A stretch of 64,000 nucleotides of DNA, from positions 62,001 to 126,000 of the forward strand of contig NZ_NPKQ01000008.1 in assembly GCF_008329525.1 (NCBI RefSeq), in the 5' to 3' direction. Source of the DNA: Tardiphaga sp. P9-11 (lineage in GTDB: Bacteria > Pseudomonadota > Alphaproteobacteria > Rhizobiales > Xanthobacteraceae). A program made the translations under genes and the position numbers. Shown here piece after piece: positions 16,808 through 25,898 of this stretch; positions within the stretch are counted from its first letter, which is position 1, and the number at the start of each line of letters is the position of its first letter. The notes under the pieces were generated by a model that saw only the letters and a list, made by a program, of their open reading frames with translations, did not search any database and was not told where the DNA came from.

Positions 16808-17785
16808 ATGAAAGTTTCCATCATTATTCGAACCTACAATCGCGGATATATTATTGGCGAGGCCATACAGAGTGCCTTGCGCCAGACTCTCGATGATTTC
16901 GAGATCATCGTGGTTGACGATGGCTCGTCCGACGATACCGCGGATGTCGTGGAGCGATTTAGGAGTGAGAAGATCCGATATATCCGGCACGACGGAAATC
17001 TCGGCGTGAGCGCTGCCGGCAATACTGGTATCAAAGCCGCGCAGGGTGAGTTTATCGCGCATCTGGATTCGGACGACATGTGGTCGCCGGATCTGCTCGC
17101 CAGGCTCGTTGCCGTTCTCCAGCAGTATGACGAAGTGGCTGCTGCATTCAGCGACGTCGAAGTTCATCGCGGAACGCAGATATCGTCGATCGTCGGCAGC
17201 ATGCGGGCATTTCCGAAGCTCCTTGCATCGCGGGGTGACGGTTCGGATGTGTTTCTGTTCAGCAGCAGGGAAATGTATCTATGCCTACTGGAGGAAGTGC
17301 CGATCAAGCCAACGGCATTGCTGGTGCGTCGCAGGGTGCTGGACGAAATCGGCGGGTATGATGAAGCATGGCGGTCGGGGGAGGATTGGGAGCTCTATCT
17401 CAGGATCGCAAAGCGATATGGCTTCGGCTACGTCAACCGCAAGCTCGCAGTGATGAGGGTTCTGGCGGACTCGACCCTTGCGAAGTATCAAGAGCAGGAC
17501 AAGACCTCCCTGCTACGGCTCGCGGTCAGCGAGAAAAAGGGGTTGGTACAAGATGGCGAAGCCCTTCAGGTCGTCAATCGCGCGATCTATCATCACAGCA
17601 AGGACCTCGGCTGGATTTATCTTCACACCGACCGTCGATTGAAATCGATCAAGACTTATCTGCGAGGCTTTTTCGAAACCGGTCAGGTCCCCCTGATCGT
17701 GCGGGCGGGAGTGGCTCTTATGCCGTTGCAACTGGTGTCCGGGTTGAAGTCGATGTTTCTATCAGGCGGCCGTCTGCAAGGCTGA
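16808..17785 (+). CDS. Family 2 glycosyltransferase
   Basis: Starts with the canonical MKVSIIIRTYNRGYIIGEAIQSAL, followed by FEIIVVDDGSSDDTAD and the metal-binding LDSDD motif in EFIAHLDSDDMW. The acceptor-side GSGEDWELYLRIA-type motif appears as RSGEDWELYLRIAKRYGF, containing the expected catalytic-base region. Length is 325 residues. The in-frame ATG at 16724 overlaps the previous stop codon as ATGA and would allow translational coupling with the polymerase gene, so an N-terminal extension of 28 residues is possible. The ribosome binding site before 16808 is weak. Confidence 0.86.
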   Translation: MKVSIIIRTYNRGYIIGEAIQSALRQTLDDFEIIVVDDGSSDDTADVVERFRSEKIRYIRHDGNLGVSAAGNTGIKAAQGEFIAHLDSDDMWSPDLLARLVAVLQQYDEVAAAFSDVEVHRGTQISSIVGSMRAFPKLLASRGDGSDVFLFSSREMYLCLLEEVPIKPTALLVRRRVLDEIGGYDEAWRSGEDWELYLRIAKRYGFGYVNRKLAVMRVLADSTLAKYQEQDKTSLLRLAVSEKKGLVQDGEALQVVNRAIYHHSKDLGWIYLHTDRRLKSIKTYLRGFFETGQVPLIVRAGVALMPLQLVSGLKSMFLSGGRLQG

Positions 17786-17863
17786 AGCGATCGTCGCCGG
17801 TGGTCTGAATTCATGCGAGAATGGTCTGTGCGGTTGACCGTCGGTCATGTGCAAGGAAGCGAT

Positions 17864-19030
17864 ATGATTCATAGTCACGCGGCGGCGAAGCAAGCATTGC
17901 GGCGGATCGCATTCGTGACGATCGGCGACTCGCGCAAGGTCGGGTTCTGGTCCGGCACGCCGTTCCATATGGCAAAGTCGCTGGCGGCAGAGGGCCACGA
18001 CGTGGTCCATGTCGGACCGCTGAATGCGCCGATCCTGCCTTTCTACAAAGCGTATTCGCGGGTGCGGCGGGTATTTCGTGGACAGAGGGTTTCGCCGTTT
18101 CATGCGGGCCCGGTGGTTGCGCAGTTCGCTGCCGATGCGGTGAAAAGCGTTGCCGCGCTTTCGCCGGATATTGTGTTCGCGCCCGCCGGATCCTTGTTTG
18201 CCTCGGCCATACCCGTAGGCACGCCGCTGGTTTATGCATCGGACGCCACGTTTCGGCTCGTCGAGAATTATCATCCCAATTACCGGACTATGTCGCCTGC
18301 CGCGCGCGCGACTGCCGAGCAGCTGGAGCGCAGGACGATCGCACGCGCAAATCTATTGCTCTATCCGTCCGAGTGGGCCGCCGAGTCTGCAATCCGCGAA
18401 TATGGCGCGGATCCCGCGCGGGTGCATGTCATCTCGTGGGGGGCAAATCTCGCAAATCCTCCGCCCCGCGCCTCGGCGCTGGGCCCGCGCAAGGATGGTC
18501 CGTGCCGGCTGCTCTTCATCGGCGCCGATTGGCGGGAGAAGGGAGCGGATATGGCCGTGGCTACGCTGGCCGAGCTCGCAAACAGGGGCGTTGATGCAGA
18601 ACTCGTGATCTGCGGCTGCACGCCCCCGACGCCCATTGCGCGGAAGGGCTTGCAGATCATTCCGTATCTCGACAAGAACGATCCCGAGCAGCTCAATCGC
18701 ATCGACCAGCTCTACCATGACGCGGACATATTTCTGCTGCCGACGCAGGCTGACTGTTATGGGATCGTCTTCTGCGAAGCAGCTGCATACGGAGTGCCGA
18801 GCATTGCACCCAGGACTGGCGGCGTGTCTGGTGCCGTGAGTGCCGGCGAGACGGGCCTGCTGTTGCCGCCGACGGCCAGCAGCACTGACTATGCGACGGC
18901 GATCGCCGAGATATTCGCCGACCCGGATCGGCTGTCGCGCCTGAAGCAGGCGAGCCGCAATGCCTATGAGGAACGGCTGAACTGGGGGATCTGGAGCAAG
19001 CGGGTGTCGGAGCTGATACAAAGCTTATGA
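17864..19030 (+). CDS. Family 4-type (GT-B) glycosyltransferase
   Basis: Retaining GT-B enzyme of the GT1/GT4 superfamily. The C-terminal half carries CRLLFIGADWREKGADMAVATLAEL (donor-binding fold), then DADIFLLPTQADCYGIVFCEAAAYGVPSIAPRTGG, matching the EX7E signature region (the first Glu is replaced here by Asp/Cys-containing DCYGIVFCE). The N-terminus has FWSGTPFHMAKSLAAEGHDVVHVGPL. The ATG at 17864 follows AAGGAAG and gives 388 residues; an earlier in-frame codon at 17813 would add unlikely sequence. The stop overlaps the deacetylase start (ATGA), so the two are translationally coupled. Confidence 0.87.
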   Translation: MIHSHAAAKQALRRIAFVTIGDSRKVGFWSGTPFHMAKSLAAEGHDVVHVGPLNAPILPFYKAYSRVRRVFRGQRVSPFHAGPVVAQFAADAVKSVAALSPDIVFAPAGSLFASAIPVGTPLVYASDATFRLVENYHPNYRTMSPAARATAEQLERRTIARANLLLYPSEWAAESAIREYGADPARVHVISWGANLANPPPRASALGPRKDGPCRLLFIGADWREKGADMAVATLAELANRGVDAELVICGCTPPTPIARKGLQIIPYLDKNDPEQLNRIDQLYHDADIFLLPTQADCYGIVFCEAAAYGVPSIAPRTGGVSGAVSAGETGLLLPPTASSTDYATAIAEIFADPDRLSRLKQASRNAYEERLNWGIWSKRVSELIQSL

Positions 19031-19752
19031 TCATTCTCAATTATCACGAGTTATCCGAGCAGCCACCGTCGAACAAATGGTGCCTGGCGCGCGAGGCGTT
19101 CGATATACATCTCGCGCTCTGCGGCGACCGGATCATCTCGCCCGGGAAGTTCTTGGCGCACTGTGATACTCCGGCAGGCGGCCGCAGCGATGACGTGCTG
19201 ATCACCTTCGACGACGGCTTCCTGTCGGACTACACGCTGGCTTACGAGCAATACGTCGCTACCGGCTGCATTCCGGGCTTCATGTCCTTCATCCCGCTCG
19301 ATTTTGTCGGGCAACCCGGCCGTATGAGCTGGAGGATGATCGAAGAGCTGAGCAGGGCCGGCATCACAATTGGCTCCCACGGCCTCGCTCACATCGATCT
19401 CACCAAGGCTTCGGATGCGGAGCTTGAGCGCGAATTGACCGTGTCCAAATCGATGCTGGAAGAGCGGTTGGGACAGCAGGTCGGCTTATTCGCGTTCCCA
19501 TACGGGCGTTTCTCGCGGCGTGTCTGGGAGGCCGCCTTGAGGGCCGGCTACACCCAGCTCTATACGATCCAGCTCGGACATCATGGCGGCTTTGAACCAT
19601 TCCTCTATTCCCGCCTTTGCATGACGAGCGATTTCGCTGTCGAGCAGATGCGCGTGCATCTGGCCGATCCCGATGCGATGCGCGGGATGGCCTGGCAGAT
19701 CAGTTCGAAGTTGGGCATCTATCGGCACCTGATGCTTTGGCGATACCGATAG
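19027..19752 (+). CDS. Polysaccharide deacetylase (NodB homology, CE4)
   Basis: Hydrolyses N- or O-acetyl groups from sugars using a divalent metal. The CE4 motifs are intact: TFDDGF with Asp62 and Asp63, and SHGLAHIDL with His118 and His122, giving the Asp-His-His metal triad, then FAFPYGRFSRR for the groove wall. There is no signal peptide, so it may act in the cytoplasm on lipid-linked intermediates or nucleotide sugars, unlike the usual exported deacetylases. Length is 241 residues. Its ATG overlaps the stop of the preceding glycosyltransferase gene. A role in setting the acetylation of the repeat unit is inferred from position. Confidence 0.9.
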   Translation: MIILNYHELSEQPPSNKWCLAREAFDIHLALCGDRIISPGKFLAHCDTPAGGRSDDVLITFDDGFLSDYTLAYEQYVATGCIPGFMSFIPLDFVGQPGRMSWRMIEELSRAGITIGSHGLAHIDLTKASDAELERELTVSKSMLEERLGQQVGLFAFPYGRFSRRVWEAALRAGYTQLYTIQLGHHGGFEPFLYSRLCMTSDFAVEQMRVHLADPDAMRGMAWQISSKLGIYRHLMLWRYR

Positions 19753-19790
19753 CGATCCGCATTGGTCGATCAGTTCGGTGCTCAATACGG

Positions 19791-20615
19791 CTATGGCCGC
19801 GGGATCTGATTTCCGACGATGAGGCGATCGCCTTGCCGAGTAACCCAGCGCACATTTTCCCATTGGACGATATTAATGCGCCGGCCTTTGACCACATCGA
19901 AGGAGAAGGCGCCGTAGCGAAATGAGCCGCGCACGAAATAGACGTTCTTGAGGCTGACCGAAGATCCCCCGTCTGCCGGGATCCGCAGCCCATAAGCCCC
20001 ACCCTCGAACAAAACGTTCTCCAGTACGTGCGCGCCCCGCCAATCGTCTGCGGACCAATAACCGGCGGTCGTTGCCCCCGCCATCTTGAACGTCGAGTTC
20101 TTGACGGTAATGATCCCTGTCGAGCCGGGGGAATAGCACTGCAGCCCATCCGCGTGATCGTTGCCCAAGCCGGTGGCTGCGATATAGACCCATGTCAGAT
20201 TGATGTTTCCGCTGATGCAGCGAATTCCCTCGCGTGACTGGATCCGTACGCGCGTGAGGCTGCAGGAGGAACCGCAGGTGATCGTCGATTCGCCGGAATT
20301 CTCGACGATCGACAGGTCCGTGACGGACGATCCAGGCGGCAACTTGATCGTGCTCGTGCCGGCCTTCGCTTTGACGAAAATCGGATCGTCGAAGCTCAAT
20401 GGGGCATCGATCGTAAGCTGCGACTGATCGGGCGTCTCGCCGGGTGTCGGGGCTGCATTGTCGTCGCCGCGGTCAGACGCGGCAAGAACGTAGCCGGGGC
20501 GGAGCGGCGGCGACGCGTCTCCCGGTCGCGCTGCAGCTGTTGCCGCCGGCACCAAACTCAGCATCAGGAGCAATCCCACCGATGCTTTTGGAAGGGGTCT
20601 GTCGCTGGATTTCAT
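19791..20615 (-). CDS. Sec-exported right-handed parallel beta-helix protein (pectate-lyase-like)
   Basis: Minus-strand gene whose ATG at 20615 gives a clear signal peptide (MKSSDRPLPKASVG followed by LLLMLSLVPAATAAA). The mature part is a right-handed beta-helix with short repeats, two paired cysteines (ITCGSSCSLTR) and the block GNDHADGLQCYSPGSTG. It is clearly homologous to the head of the 1007-residue protein at 22.8 kb: both share (N/G)DHADG(L/I)Q.YSPGS.G, N(V/V)(L/V)FEGG.(Y/I)GLRI(P/A)AD, SLK(N/D)VYFV and (I/T)QWENVR. The fold is that of pectate lyases and polysaccharide depolymerases, so cleavage or binding of the locus's own polysaccharide is possible. Active-site residues are not proven. 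Longer in-frame starts overlap the next spacer and lack a signal peptide. Confidence 0.8.
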   Translation of the reverse strand: MKSSDRPLPKASVGLLLMLSLVPAATAAARPGDASPPLRPGYVLAASDRGDDNAAPTPGETPDQSQLTIDAPLSFDDPIFVKAKAGTSTIKLPPGSSVTDLSIVENSGESTITCGSSCSLTRVRIQSREGIRCISGNINLTWVYIAATGLGNDHADGLQCYSPGSTGIITVKNSTFKMAGATTAGYWSADDWRGAHVLENVLFEGGAYGLRIPADGGSSVSLKNVYFVRGSFRYGAFSFDVVKGRRINIVQWENVRWVTRQGDRLIVGNQIPRP

Positions 20616-20971
20616 TGATCTCGTCCGTCTCGGTCGCTTCGCCGCATACGAATACATTGAACCTGCCTTGACGTGACGACATGCGAGAGGGGGGAGACTC
20701 TCGCACTTACCTTGCGGCAGTTCGAATGCGTCGGCTGCGCCGATACGATACAAAGTTCTCTGGGTCCGAGGCGCCCTTGCGCGCCGCGTGACGCCCAAGA
20801 GCCCGGTGTCTTTGATTCCTGTATATTCATGTTGGCCTGACATCCGCACGACGAGGCTACGCTTGATTATGACCCGAAACCAAGGGATTATCACTCGCGG
20901 TACCATGTCGAGCGCCTTACGGGGAGAATTCGTCAGATGTCGTGTTGCGGTCTGCAGTTTCAAACTGAAGC
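20616..20971. promoter_or_regulatory. Divergent spacer between beta-helix gene and rhamnosyltransferase-like gene
   Basis: These 356 bases separate a leftward secreted protein gene from a rightward glycosyltransferase gene. Frames continue through part of it in both directions but give arginine-rich, non-family sequence. No AT-rich ATTAAAT island is present, unlike most other spacers of this locus, and I see no clear promoter motif. Confidence 0.3.
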
Positions 20972-22036
20972 ATGACCATCGAGGACAGGCTGGAACGTTC
21001 CGAGGGCACGTCGCGCAAGAGCGTCAAACTTGCCGTTATCATCGTTGCGTACCGTAATGCCGACGACATTGATCGCTGCCTGAAGTCACTCGAGCAGTCT
21101 GACCTCTGTCAGTTCGAGGTTTTCATCTGTGAGAATGGTGGGGAAGCGGCCTATACGGATTTGCTGTCGCGTGTGGTCGGGGCAGATCGAATCCTGAAAC
21201 GGTCGCCGGAGGCCGCGGGCATGCTCGACCTTCCTCAGAGGCGGCTGGCGTTTGTGGCAAGCTGTAAATTCCAGGGTCGTGCGAATGCCGTCCGGATTGG
21301 GCTCGCTACCGACAATCTGGGCTACGGCGGCGGCGTCAACGCCTGGCTGGAGCCTCTCCTCGACACGCCCGGCTGGGATGCTGTGCTCGTCCTCAATCCC
21401 GATACCGAGGTCGATGCGTCCGCGCTGTCGGAAATGATGGCCAAATCCGACGAGGGTTTCGGCATGGTCGGCGCAAGCCTGGTGTTCGATACGAGCCCCG
21501 ACAGAATCATCAGCTACGGCCTTCATTGGTCGCGCATGACGGGGCGCGTCATTGCAGTAGGGCGTGATGCGCCGGTCGGCAGCCCGCCGTCGGCCGAAGA
21601 CCTTGCAAGGCTCGATGCAATCAGCGGTGCCTGCGTTTTGCTGACGCGCACATGCTTGCGCGATGTCGGCCTCATGGCTGAAGACTATTTCCTCTACATG
21701 GAAGATCTGGATTGGGGGCTTCGTCGGGGCAGCCACCGCATCGGCATCGCGAACAGGGCACTTGTCCGCCATATTGGCGGGACGACGATCGGCTCCGCCG
21801 TGGCCGTCGAGAAACGCTCCTATCTCTCTATTTATCTGTCTGCCCGTAACAGCGTGCTCTATGCTCGGCGTTTCGCGGGCTGGCGTTGGGTCTGCCATTT
21901 CGGAGTTGGTCTGCTCTATGCAGCGCGCTATCTGATCAAGGGATCAGCCACCGCTGGGAAGGTGGCGCTGGCTGGTTTGCTGGACGGTGCGAGGGGCAAG
22001 ACCGGACGGCCTGACGTCGTACCCGGAGCGAGCTAA
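20972..22036 (+). CDS. Family 2 glycosyltransferase (rhamnosyltransferase/WbbL-like)
   Basis: GT2 enzyme of the rhamnosyltransferase type. It has LAVIIVAYRNADDIDRCLKSL, then an internal LATDNLGYGGGVNAWLEPLL segment (the N.G(F/Y)..G.N pattern of this subgroup), the metal-binding VLNPDTEVD, and DAISGACVLLTR with EDYFLYMEDLDWGLRRGSHRIGI carrying the E-D-x-D-x catalytic-base motif. Two hydrophobic segments near the end (WRWVCHFGVGLLYAARYLI) may attach it to the membrane. Length is 354 residues. It is divergent from the beta-helix gene at 20.6 kb, so the spacer 20616-20971 should contain two promoters. Confidence 0.88.
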   Translation: MTIEDRLERSEGTSRKSVKLAVIIVAYRNADDIDRCLKSLEQSDLCQFEVFICENGGEAAYTDLLSRVVGADRILKRSPEAAGMLDLPQRRLAFVASCKFQGRANAVRIGLATDNLGYGGGVNAWLEPLLDTPGWDAVLVLNPDTEVDASALSEMMAKSDEGFGMVGASLVFDTSPDRIISYGLHWSRMTGRVIAVGRDAPVGSPPSAEDLARLDAISGACVLLTRTCLRDVGLMAEDYFLYMEDLDWGLRRGSHRIGIANRALVRHIGGTTIGSAVAVEKRSYLSIYLSARNSVLYARRFAGWRWVCHFGVGLLYAARYLIKGSATAGKVALAGLLDGARGKTGRPDVVPGAS

Positions 22037-22839
22037 CGGCGTGGTCTCCCTCGCCCGGTGGCCGCTATTTGATCTCTTTTGCCATATTTGCGCTCGCCGA
22101 GCGGTGAGATAGTCCTGCCTCGACGCGATGACGACCGTCATTTTTCACGATCTCAGGCGCGAGATCGCCCCATCAATTAAATAGATAAATCGGCCGGCTC
22201 GGCTTTAATTAAAAGAAATAAATAACGCGCCGAAGTACGCCGGGTTGATGGGTGGAATTATGAAGAAGATATTGCCTCCGGCTCAATCGATGCCTAAGAA
22301 AAGGTATTTACCGACGATTGATCGGCGCCATCAACTCGCTATCAAAGTTCTATCTGCAAGCTGGTGCTTTTCGTCAAGTTGGTTCTCGGGCTGCTAGCCG
22401 ACTCATATCGTTGTTATTCAGGCGTGAAACCACGTGTCACCGGGTCGAGAGTTCTTGCGATGCAAGTAAGACCTGCAAGACACTTGATATTTAGATGGTG
22501 CTCTTCAATCCGTATTCACTCTGCGGAAAAACTGGCTGAAAGGGGCGTTTTTTCGCGATCCAATTAACTGCGTAGAAATCGGGGAGGTTTATTCTAGGCG
22601 TCGTCGGTGCTGCGAATAGCGATCTATTTTATTACTTCGCCATTTTACAGGCTTTGTGAGGGTTTAAATGGGGTCGCGAAAATCACCTTGGGTGGGCCGT
22701 GATGTTGTCCCAAAAAAGCCTCTGCCAGCCACCAAAGACGATTCCTGACGATGCGCCATTGGGGTGCATGTGGAGCATCGTCCCTCGGGACTCTTAGTCG
22801 CGAGCTCGGGGACAATCAGAGACTACTTGGAGATTTGGA
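22037..22839. promoter_or_regulatory. 800-base leader/spacer upstream of the secreted 1007-residue protein gene
   Basis: No convincing gene. The proximal part holds a possible terminator (22128-22145) and an AT-rich island near 22170-22240 with AATTAAAT and TTTAATTAAAAG. The rest is lower in GC than the flanking genes. A 45-codon frame at 22260-22397 has a fair ribosome binding site (GGGTGGA) but no recognisable product. The length suggests a long regulated leader for the secretion operon. Confidence 0.4.
22128..22145 (+). terminator. Weak intrinsic terminator candidate after the rhamnosyltransferase-like gene
   Basis: ATGAC and GTCAT can pair around a GACC loop and are followed directly by five T's, about 90 bases after the gene end. 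The stem is short, so termination efficiency is doubtful. A second 7-bp hairpin (CGATCTC/GAGATCG) lies just downstream. Confidence 0.3.
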
Positions 22840-25800
22840 ATGGCAGGAATTCCTTTGAGCTGGAATGACCCGATTTTTAGTGGCGTTACCACTTCGGGCC
22901 CAGTTGTAGTTAAGGACGGCGGGACGCTCTCGAACAGAAGCATCACCGATACAAGCGACGCGACGTCGATCGTCGGTGGCGGCTCATTCACGCTGGACAC
23001 GGTCCGCGTCAGCTCAAGAGAAGCTGTTCGCATCGGGGGCGGCGGCGACATCACGATCAATAACTCATATCTCGAGACCACAGGGTTGGCGGGTGACCAC
23101 GCCGATGGTATTCAAGCCTATAGCCCGGGCAGCTCGGGCAATGTGACCATCACTAATTCGACGATCGTATCCCACAATCAGAACGCAACGGCCGGTCTCT
23201 TCATCGCCGACAATTACGGTGGCACGGTCACGCTGAATAATGTGGTGTTCGAGGGAGGTCCGATCGGACTGCGCATTGCCGCGGACAATCAGGACATCAC
23301 TGTGTCCCTCAAGGACGTCTATTTCGTCGGCCCGTTCCAATACGATCCTCTGCTTATTCAGGAGATCGCTGCCAACATCCACATTACCCAGTGGGAGAAC
23401 GTGCGCTACGCGACCATCGTGAATGGCCAGCTCGTTCCGGGCGCGCTCATCGCTTCGCCGTTCCCCGTGGAAGGCGGCGCCACGACGCCGCCACCGGTGC
23501 AAGATCTGATCGCCGATATCACCTCCTGGTCGCCCGATAGCGGCAAGATCGGCGATGGCACAACCAATGCCGACAAGATTACGCTGAAGGGCATCGCGAC
23601 CGCCGGCAGCACCATCAAGGTTCTCGACGGCACCAAGTTGGTTGGCACAGCGACCGCCGACGGCAGCGGCAACTGGAGCTTCACCAGCGGCGCGCTCGCC
23701 GACGGCACCCACAAGTTCACGGCGACTGCCACAAATTCGACTGGGACGAGCCCGGCCTCGGCCGTGCGCTCGGTCGTGGTCGACACTGCGGCGCCGAACG
23801 CGCCCACGGTGGCCGTGTCCACCTCGGCGGCGGCACTGGCTGCCTCTCATGTGGCCGTGCTTACCGGCACTGCGGAAGCCAACAGCGCCGTCAAGGTCTA
23901 TGACGGCACTACGCAGATCGGTACCGCGACCGCCGGCAGCAACGGGGCCTGGACGTTCACCACGGCCAATCTCGCCACCGGCAACCACAGCTTCACCGCC
24001 AAGGCGACGGATGCGGCCGGCAATACGGGCAATGCGTCATCTGCCGTGCCGGTCACGATCTCGAACACGACGACGCCTCCGCCGACGTCAACAAAGCCAG
24101 GTGCGCCAGTCATTTCCTCCTTCTCTGAAGACACCGGCACGAAGGGCGACGGCATCACCAACGACAACACGATCACGCTGACCGGCACCGCTGCCGCCAA
24201 CAGCACGATCAAGGTCTATGACGGGGCGACACAGATTGGCACGTTGAAGGCCGCGGCCAATGGGTCGTGGAGCTTCACCACGTCGGCCCTCAGCGATGCA
24301 AAGCACACGCTGACCGCAACCGCGACCAACAGCTCGGGGCAGACCAGCTCCGCTTCGTCGGCGGTGGCGATCACGGTCGATACCACAGCACCAGTCGCGC
24401 CGACCATCGGCGCCGGTTTCTCGGCGAGCGAGCGGGCGAGCGCGGCTGCGAGCCTGCCCACATCCGTTGCCAGCGGCTCGGCGTTGAACCTGAAGGGCGT
24501 AGCGGAAGCCAAGAGCACGGTTTCCGTTTATGACGGCAACACCAAGATCGGGACCGTCACAGCCGGCACTGACGGTGCGTGGACCTTCTCCACGAGCAGC
24601 CTCGCGGCCGGCAACCACACGCTGACAGCCAAGGCGACCGACGCGGCCGGCAACATCGGCACGACATCCGCCGCGTTGACCGTCAACGTTACATCCACCA
24701 CGACCCCGGTCCCTCCATCGGCACCCAAGATCGCGTCCTTCTCTAACGACACCGGCAAGGTGGGCGACGGTATCACCAGCGACAACACGCTGAAGCTGGA
24801 CGGCAGCGCAGCTGTGAACAGTAGTGTCACTCTTTATGACGGGGCGCAGAAGCTCGGTACGGTCAAGTCGGACAGCAGCGGCGCATGGAGCTTCACGACC
24901 GCAGCGCTGAACGACGGCTCGCACAGCCTGACCGCCAAAGTGACCGATAGCAAGGGCCAGACCGGCGCGGCGTCCGCGGTGACCAAGGTCACCGTCGATA
25001 CGCATGCACCGGATGCGCCGTCGCTGGGAGTCTTCACGGCGGACGGCAAGGCCCTGAACGGCCCGACCACGGTCGCCGATGTCACGCTGAAGGGCACGGC
25101 CGAGGCGAACAGTCTGGTCAAGCTTTTCGATGCCGGAAAGCTGATCGGTGAGGCGACTGCCAAGGCCGACGGCACCTGGAGCTTCGACCCCGGGCACCTG
25201 TCGAATGGCGATCACAAGTTCGCGGCGATCGCCTCGGATGCCGCCGGCAACACCGGCGTCTCATCCGTGGCCAAGGCAATCTCCGTGAACGACTCTCCGG
25301 CTTCGTCAGCAGGGATCGACCTCACCAAGGTGTATCAGGGCTCTGACGGCTCGGTGGTCATCAAGGGAACGGCCGACGCCTATAGCCAGATCAAGATCTT
25401 CGACGGAACGAAGGAGATCGGTTCGGTCAAGGCGAAGGCGGATGGCGATTGGAGTTACGGCACCGGGTCGGTTTCACAGAGCTCGGTACACTCCTTCTCT
25501 GCGAAGGAGCTCGATAAATCCGGTCAGGTCGTGTCAAGTTCGGGAAGCGCAATTGTTGGCACTTCCGGTGGGAATACGCTCAAGGGGACGTCGGGCGATG
25601 ACATTTTTATCGGCAACGGACACCCGGATACGTTCGTATTCGCTCCGAATTTCGGAAACGATACGATCAAGGATTTTCGAGCCAGCGGTTGGTCGCACGA
25701 CACTGTGCAATTCAGCAAGAGCATGTTCGACAACTTCGCGGATGTCCTGTCTCACGCCACGCAAAGTGGCCAGGATGTCGTGATCGCGTCGGGCCACGAT

Positions 25801-25863
25801 TCGCTCACGTTAAAGAACACGAAGATCGGCGCGCTGGACAAATCGGACTTCCACTTCGCTTGA
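22840..25863 (+). CDS. Secreted beta-helix protein with seven Ig-like repeats and RTX-like C-terminus (type I secretion substrate)
   Basis: 1007 residues, no N-terminal signal peptide. Residues about 1-205 form a right-handed beta-helix homologous to the Sec-exported protein at 19.8 kb (shared GDHADGIQAYSPGSSG and TQWENVR). Residues about 220-900 hold seven bacterial Ig-like repeats of about 90 residues, each with the pattern L.G.A.A.S...(V/I)(Y/F)DG...IG followed by G.W(S/T)F. The last 100 residues carry GTSGGNTLKGTSGDDIFIGNG and a DTFVFAPNFGNDTIKDF segment, as in RTX/hemolysin-type proteins with a C-terminal uncleaved signal. The transporter and adaptor genes follow directly, which makes secretion by them very likely. 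Probable function is a surface adhesin or polysaccharide-binding/cleaving protein; catalysis is not shown. Confidence 0.88.
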   Translation: MAGIPLSWNDPIFSGVTTSGPVVVKDGGTLSNRSITDTSDATSIVGGGSFTLDTVRVSSREAVRIGGGGDITINNSYLETTGLAGDHADGIQAYSPGSSGNVTITNSTIVSHNQNATAGLFIADNYGGTVTLNNVVFEGGPIGLRIAADNQDITVSLKDVYFVGPFQYDPLLIQEIAANIHITQWENVRYATIVNGQLVPGALIASPFPVEGGATTPPPVQDLIADITSWSPDSGKIGDGTTNADKITLKGIATAGSTIKVLDGTKLVGTATADGSGNWSFTSGALADGTHKFTATATNSTGTSPASAVRSVVVDTAAPNAPTVAVSTSAAALAASHVAVLTGTAEANSAVKVYDGTTQIGTATAGSNGAWTFTTANLATGNHSFTAKATDAAGNTGNASSAVPVTISNTTTPPPTSTKPGAPVISSFSEDTGTKGDGITNDNTITLTGTAAANSTIKVYDGATQIGTLKAAANGSWSFTTSALSDAKHTLTATATNSSGQTSSASSAVAITVDTTAPVAPTIGAGFSASERASAAASLPTSVASGSALNLKGVAEAKSTVSVYDGNTKIGTVTAGTDGAWTFSTSSLAAGNHTLTAKATDAAGNIGTTSAALTVNVTSTTTPVPPSAPKIASFSNDTGKVGDGITSDNTLKLDGSAAVNSSVTLYDGAQKLGTVKSDSSGAWSFTTAALNDGSHSLTAKVTDSKGQTGAASAVTKVTVDTHAPDAPSLGVFTADGKALNGPTTVADVTLKGTAEANSLVKLFDAGKLIGEATAKADGTWSFDPGHLSNGDHKFAAIASDAAGNTGVSSVAKAISVNDSPASSAGIDLTKVYQGSDGSVVIKGTADAYSQIKIFDGTKEIGSVKAKADGDWSYGTGSVSQSSVHSFSAKELDKSGQVVSSSGSAIVGTSGGNTLKGTSGDDIFIGNGHPDTFVFAPNFGNDTIKDFRASGWSHDTVQFSKSMFDNFADVLSHATQSGQDVVIASGHDSLTLKNTKIGALDKSDFHFA

Positions 25864-25871
25864 CGACCTAG

Positions 25872-25886
25872 GCGCACTCCGTGCGC
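25872..25886. repeat. Small perfect hairpin after the secreted-protein gene
   Basis: GCGCAC and GTGCGC form a perfect 6-bp stem around TCC, eight bases after the stop codon. It precedes the larger 14-bp hairpin and may work with it. Confidence 0.35.
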
Positions 25887-25898
25887 GATGGACCAGTT

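Noticed and set aside
22260-22397. 45-codon frame with a fair ribosome binding site in the 800-base spacer
   Set aside because: Product has no recognisable features and poor codon use, and nothing links it to the secretion genes; noted only as a possible leader peptide.
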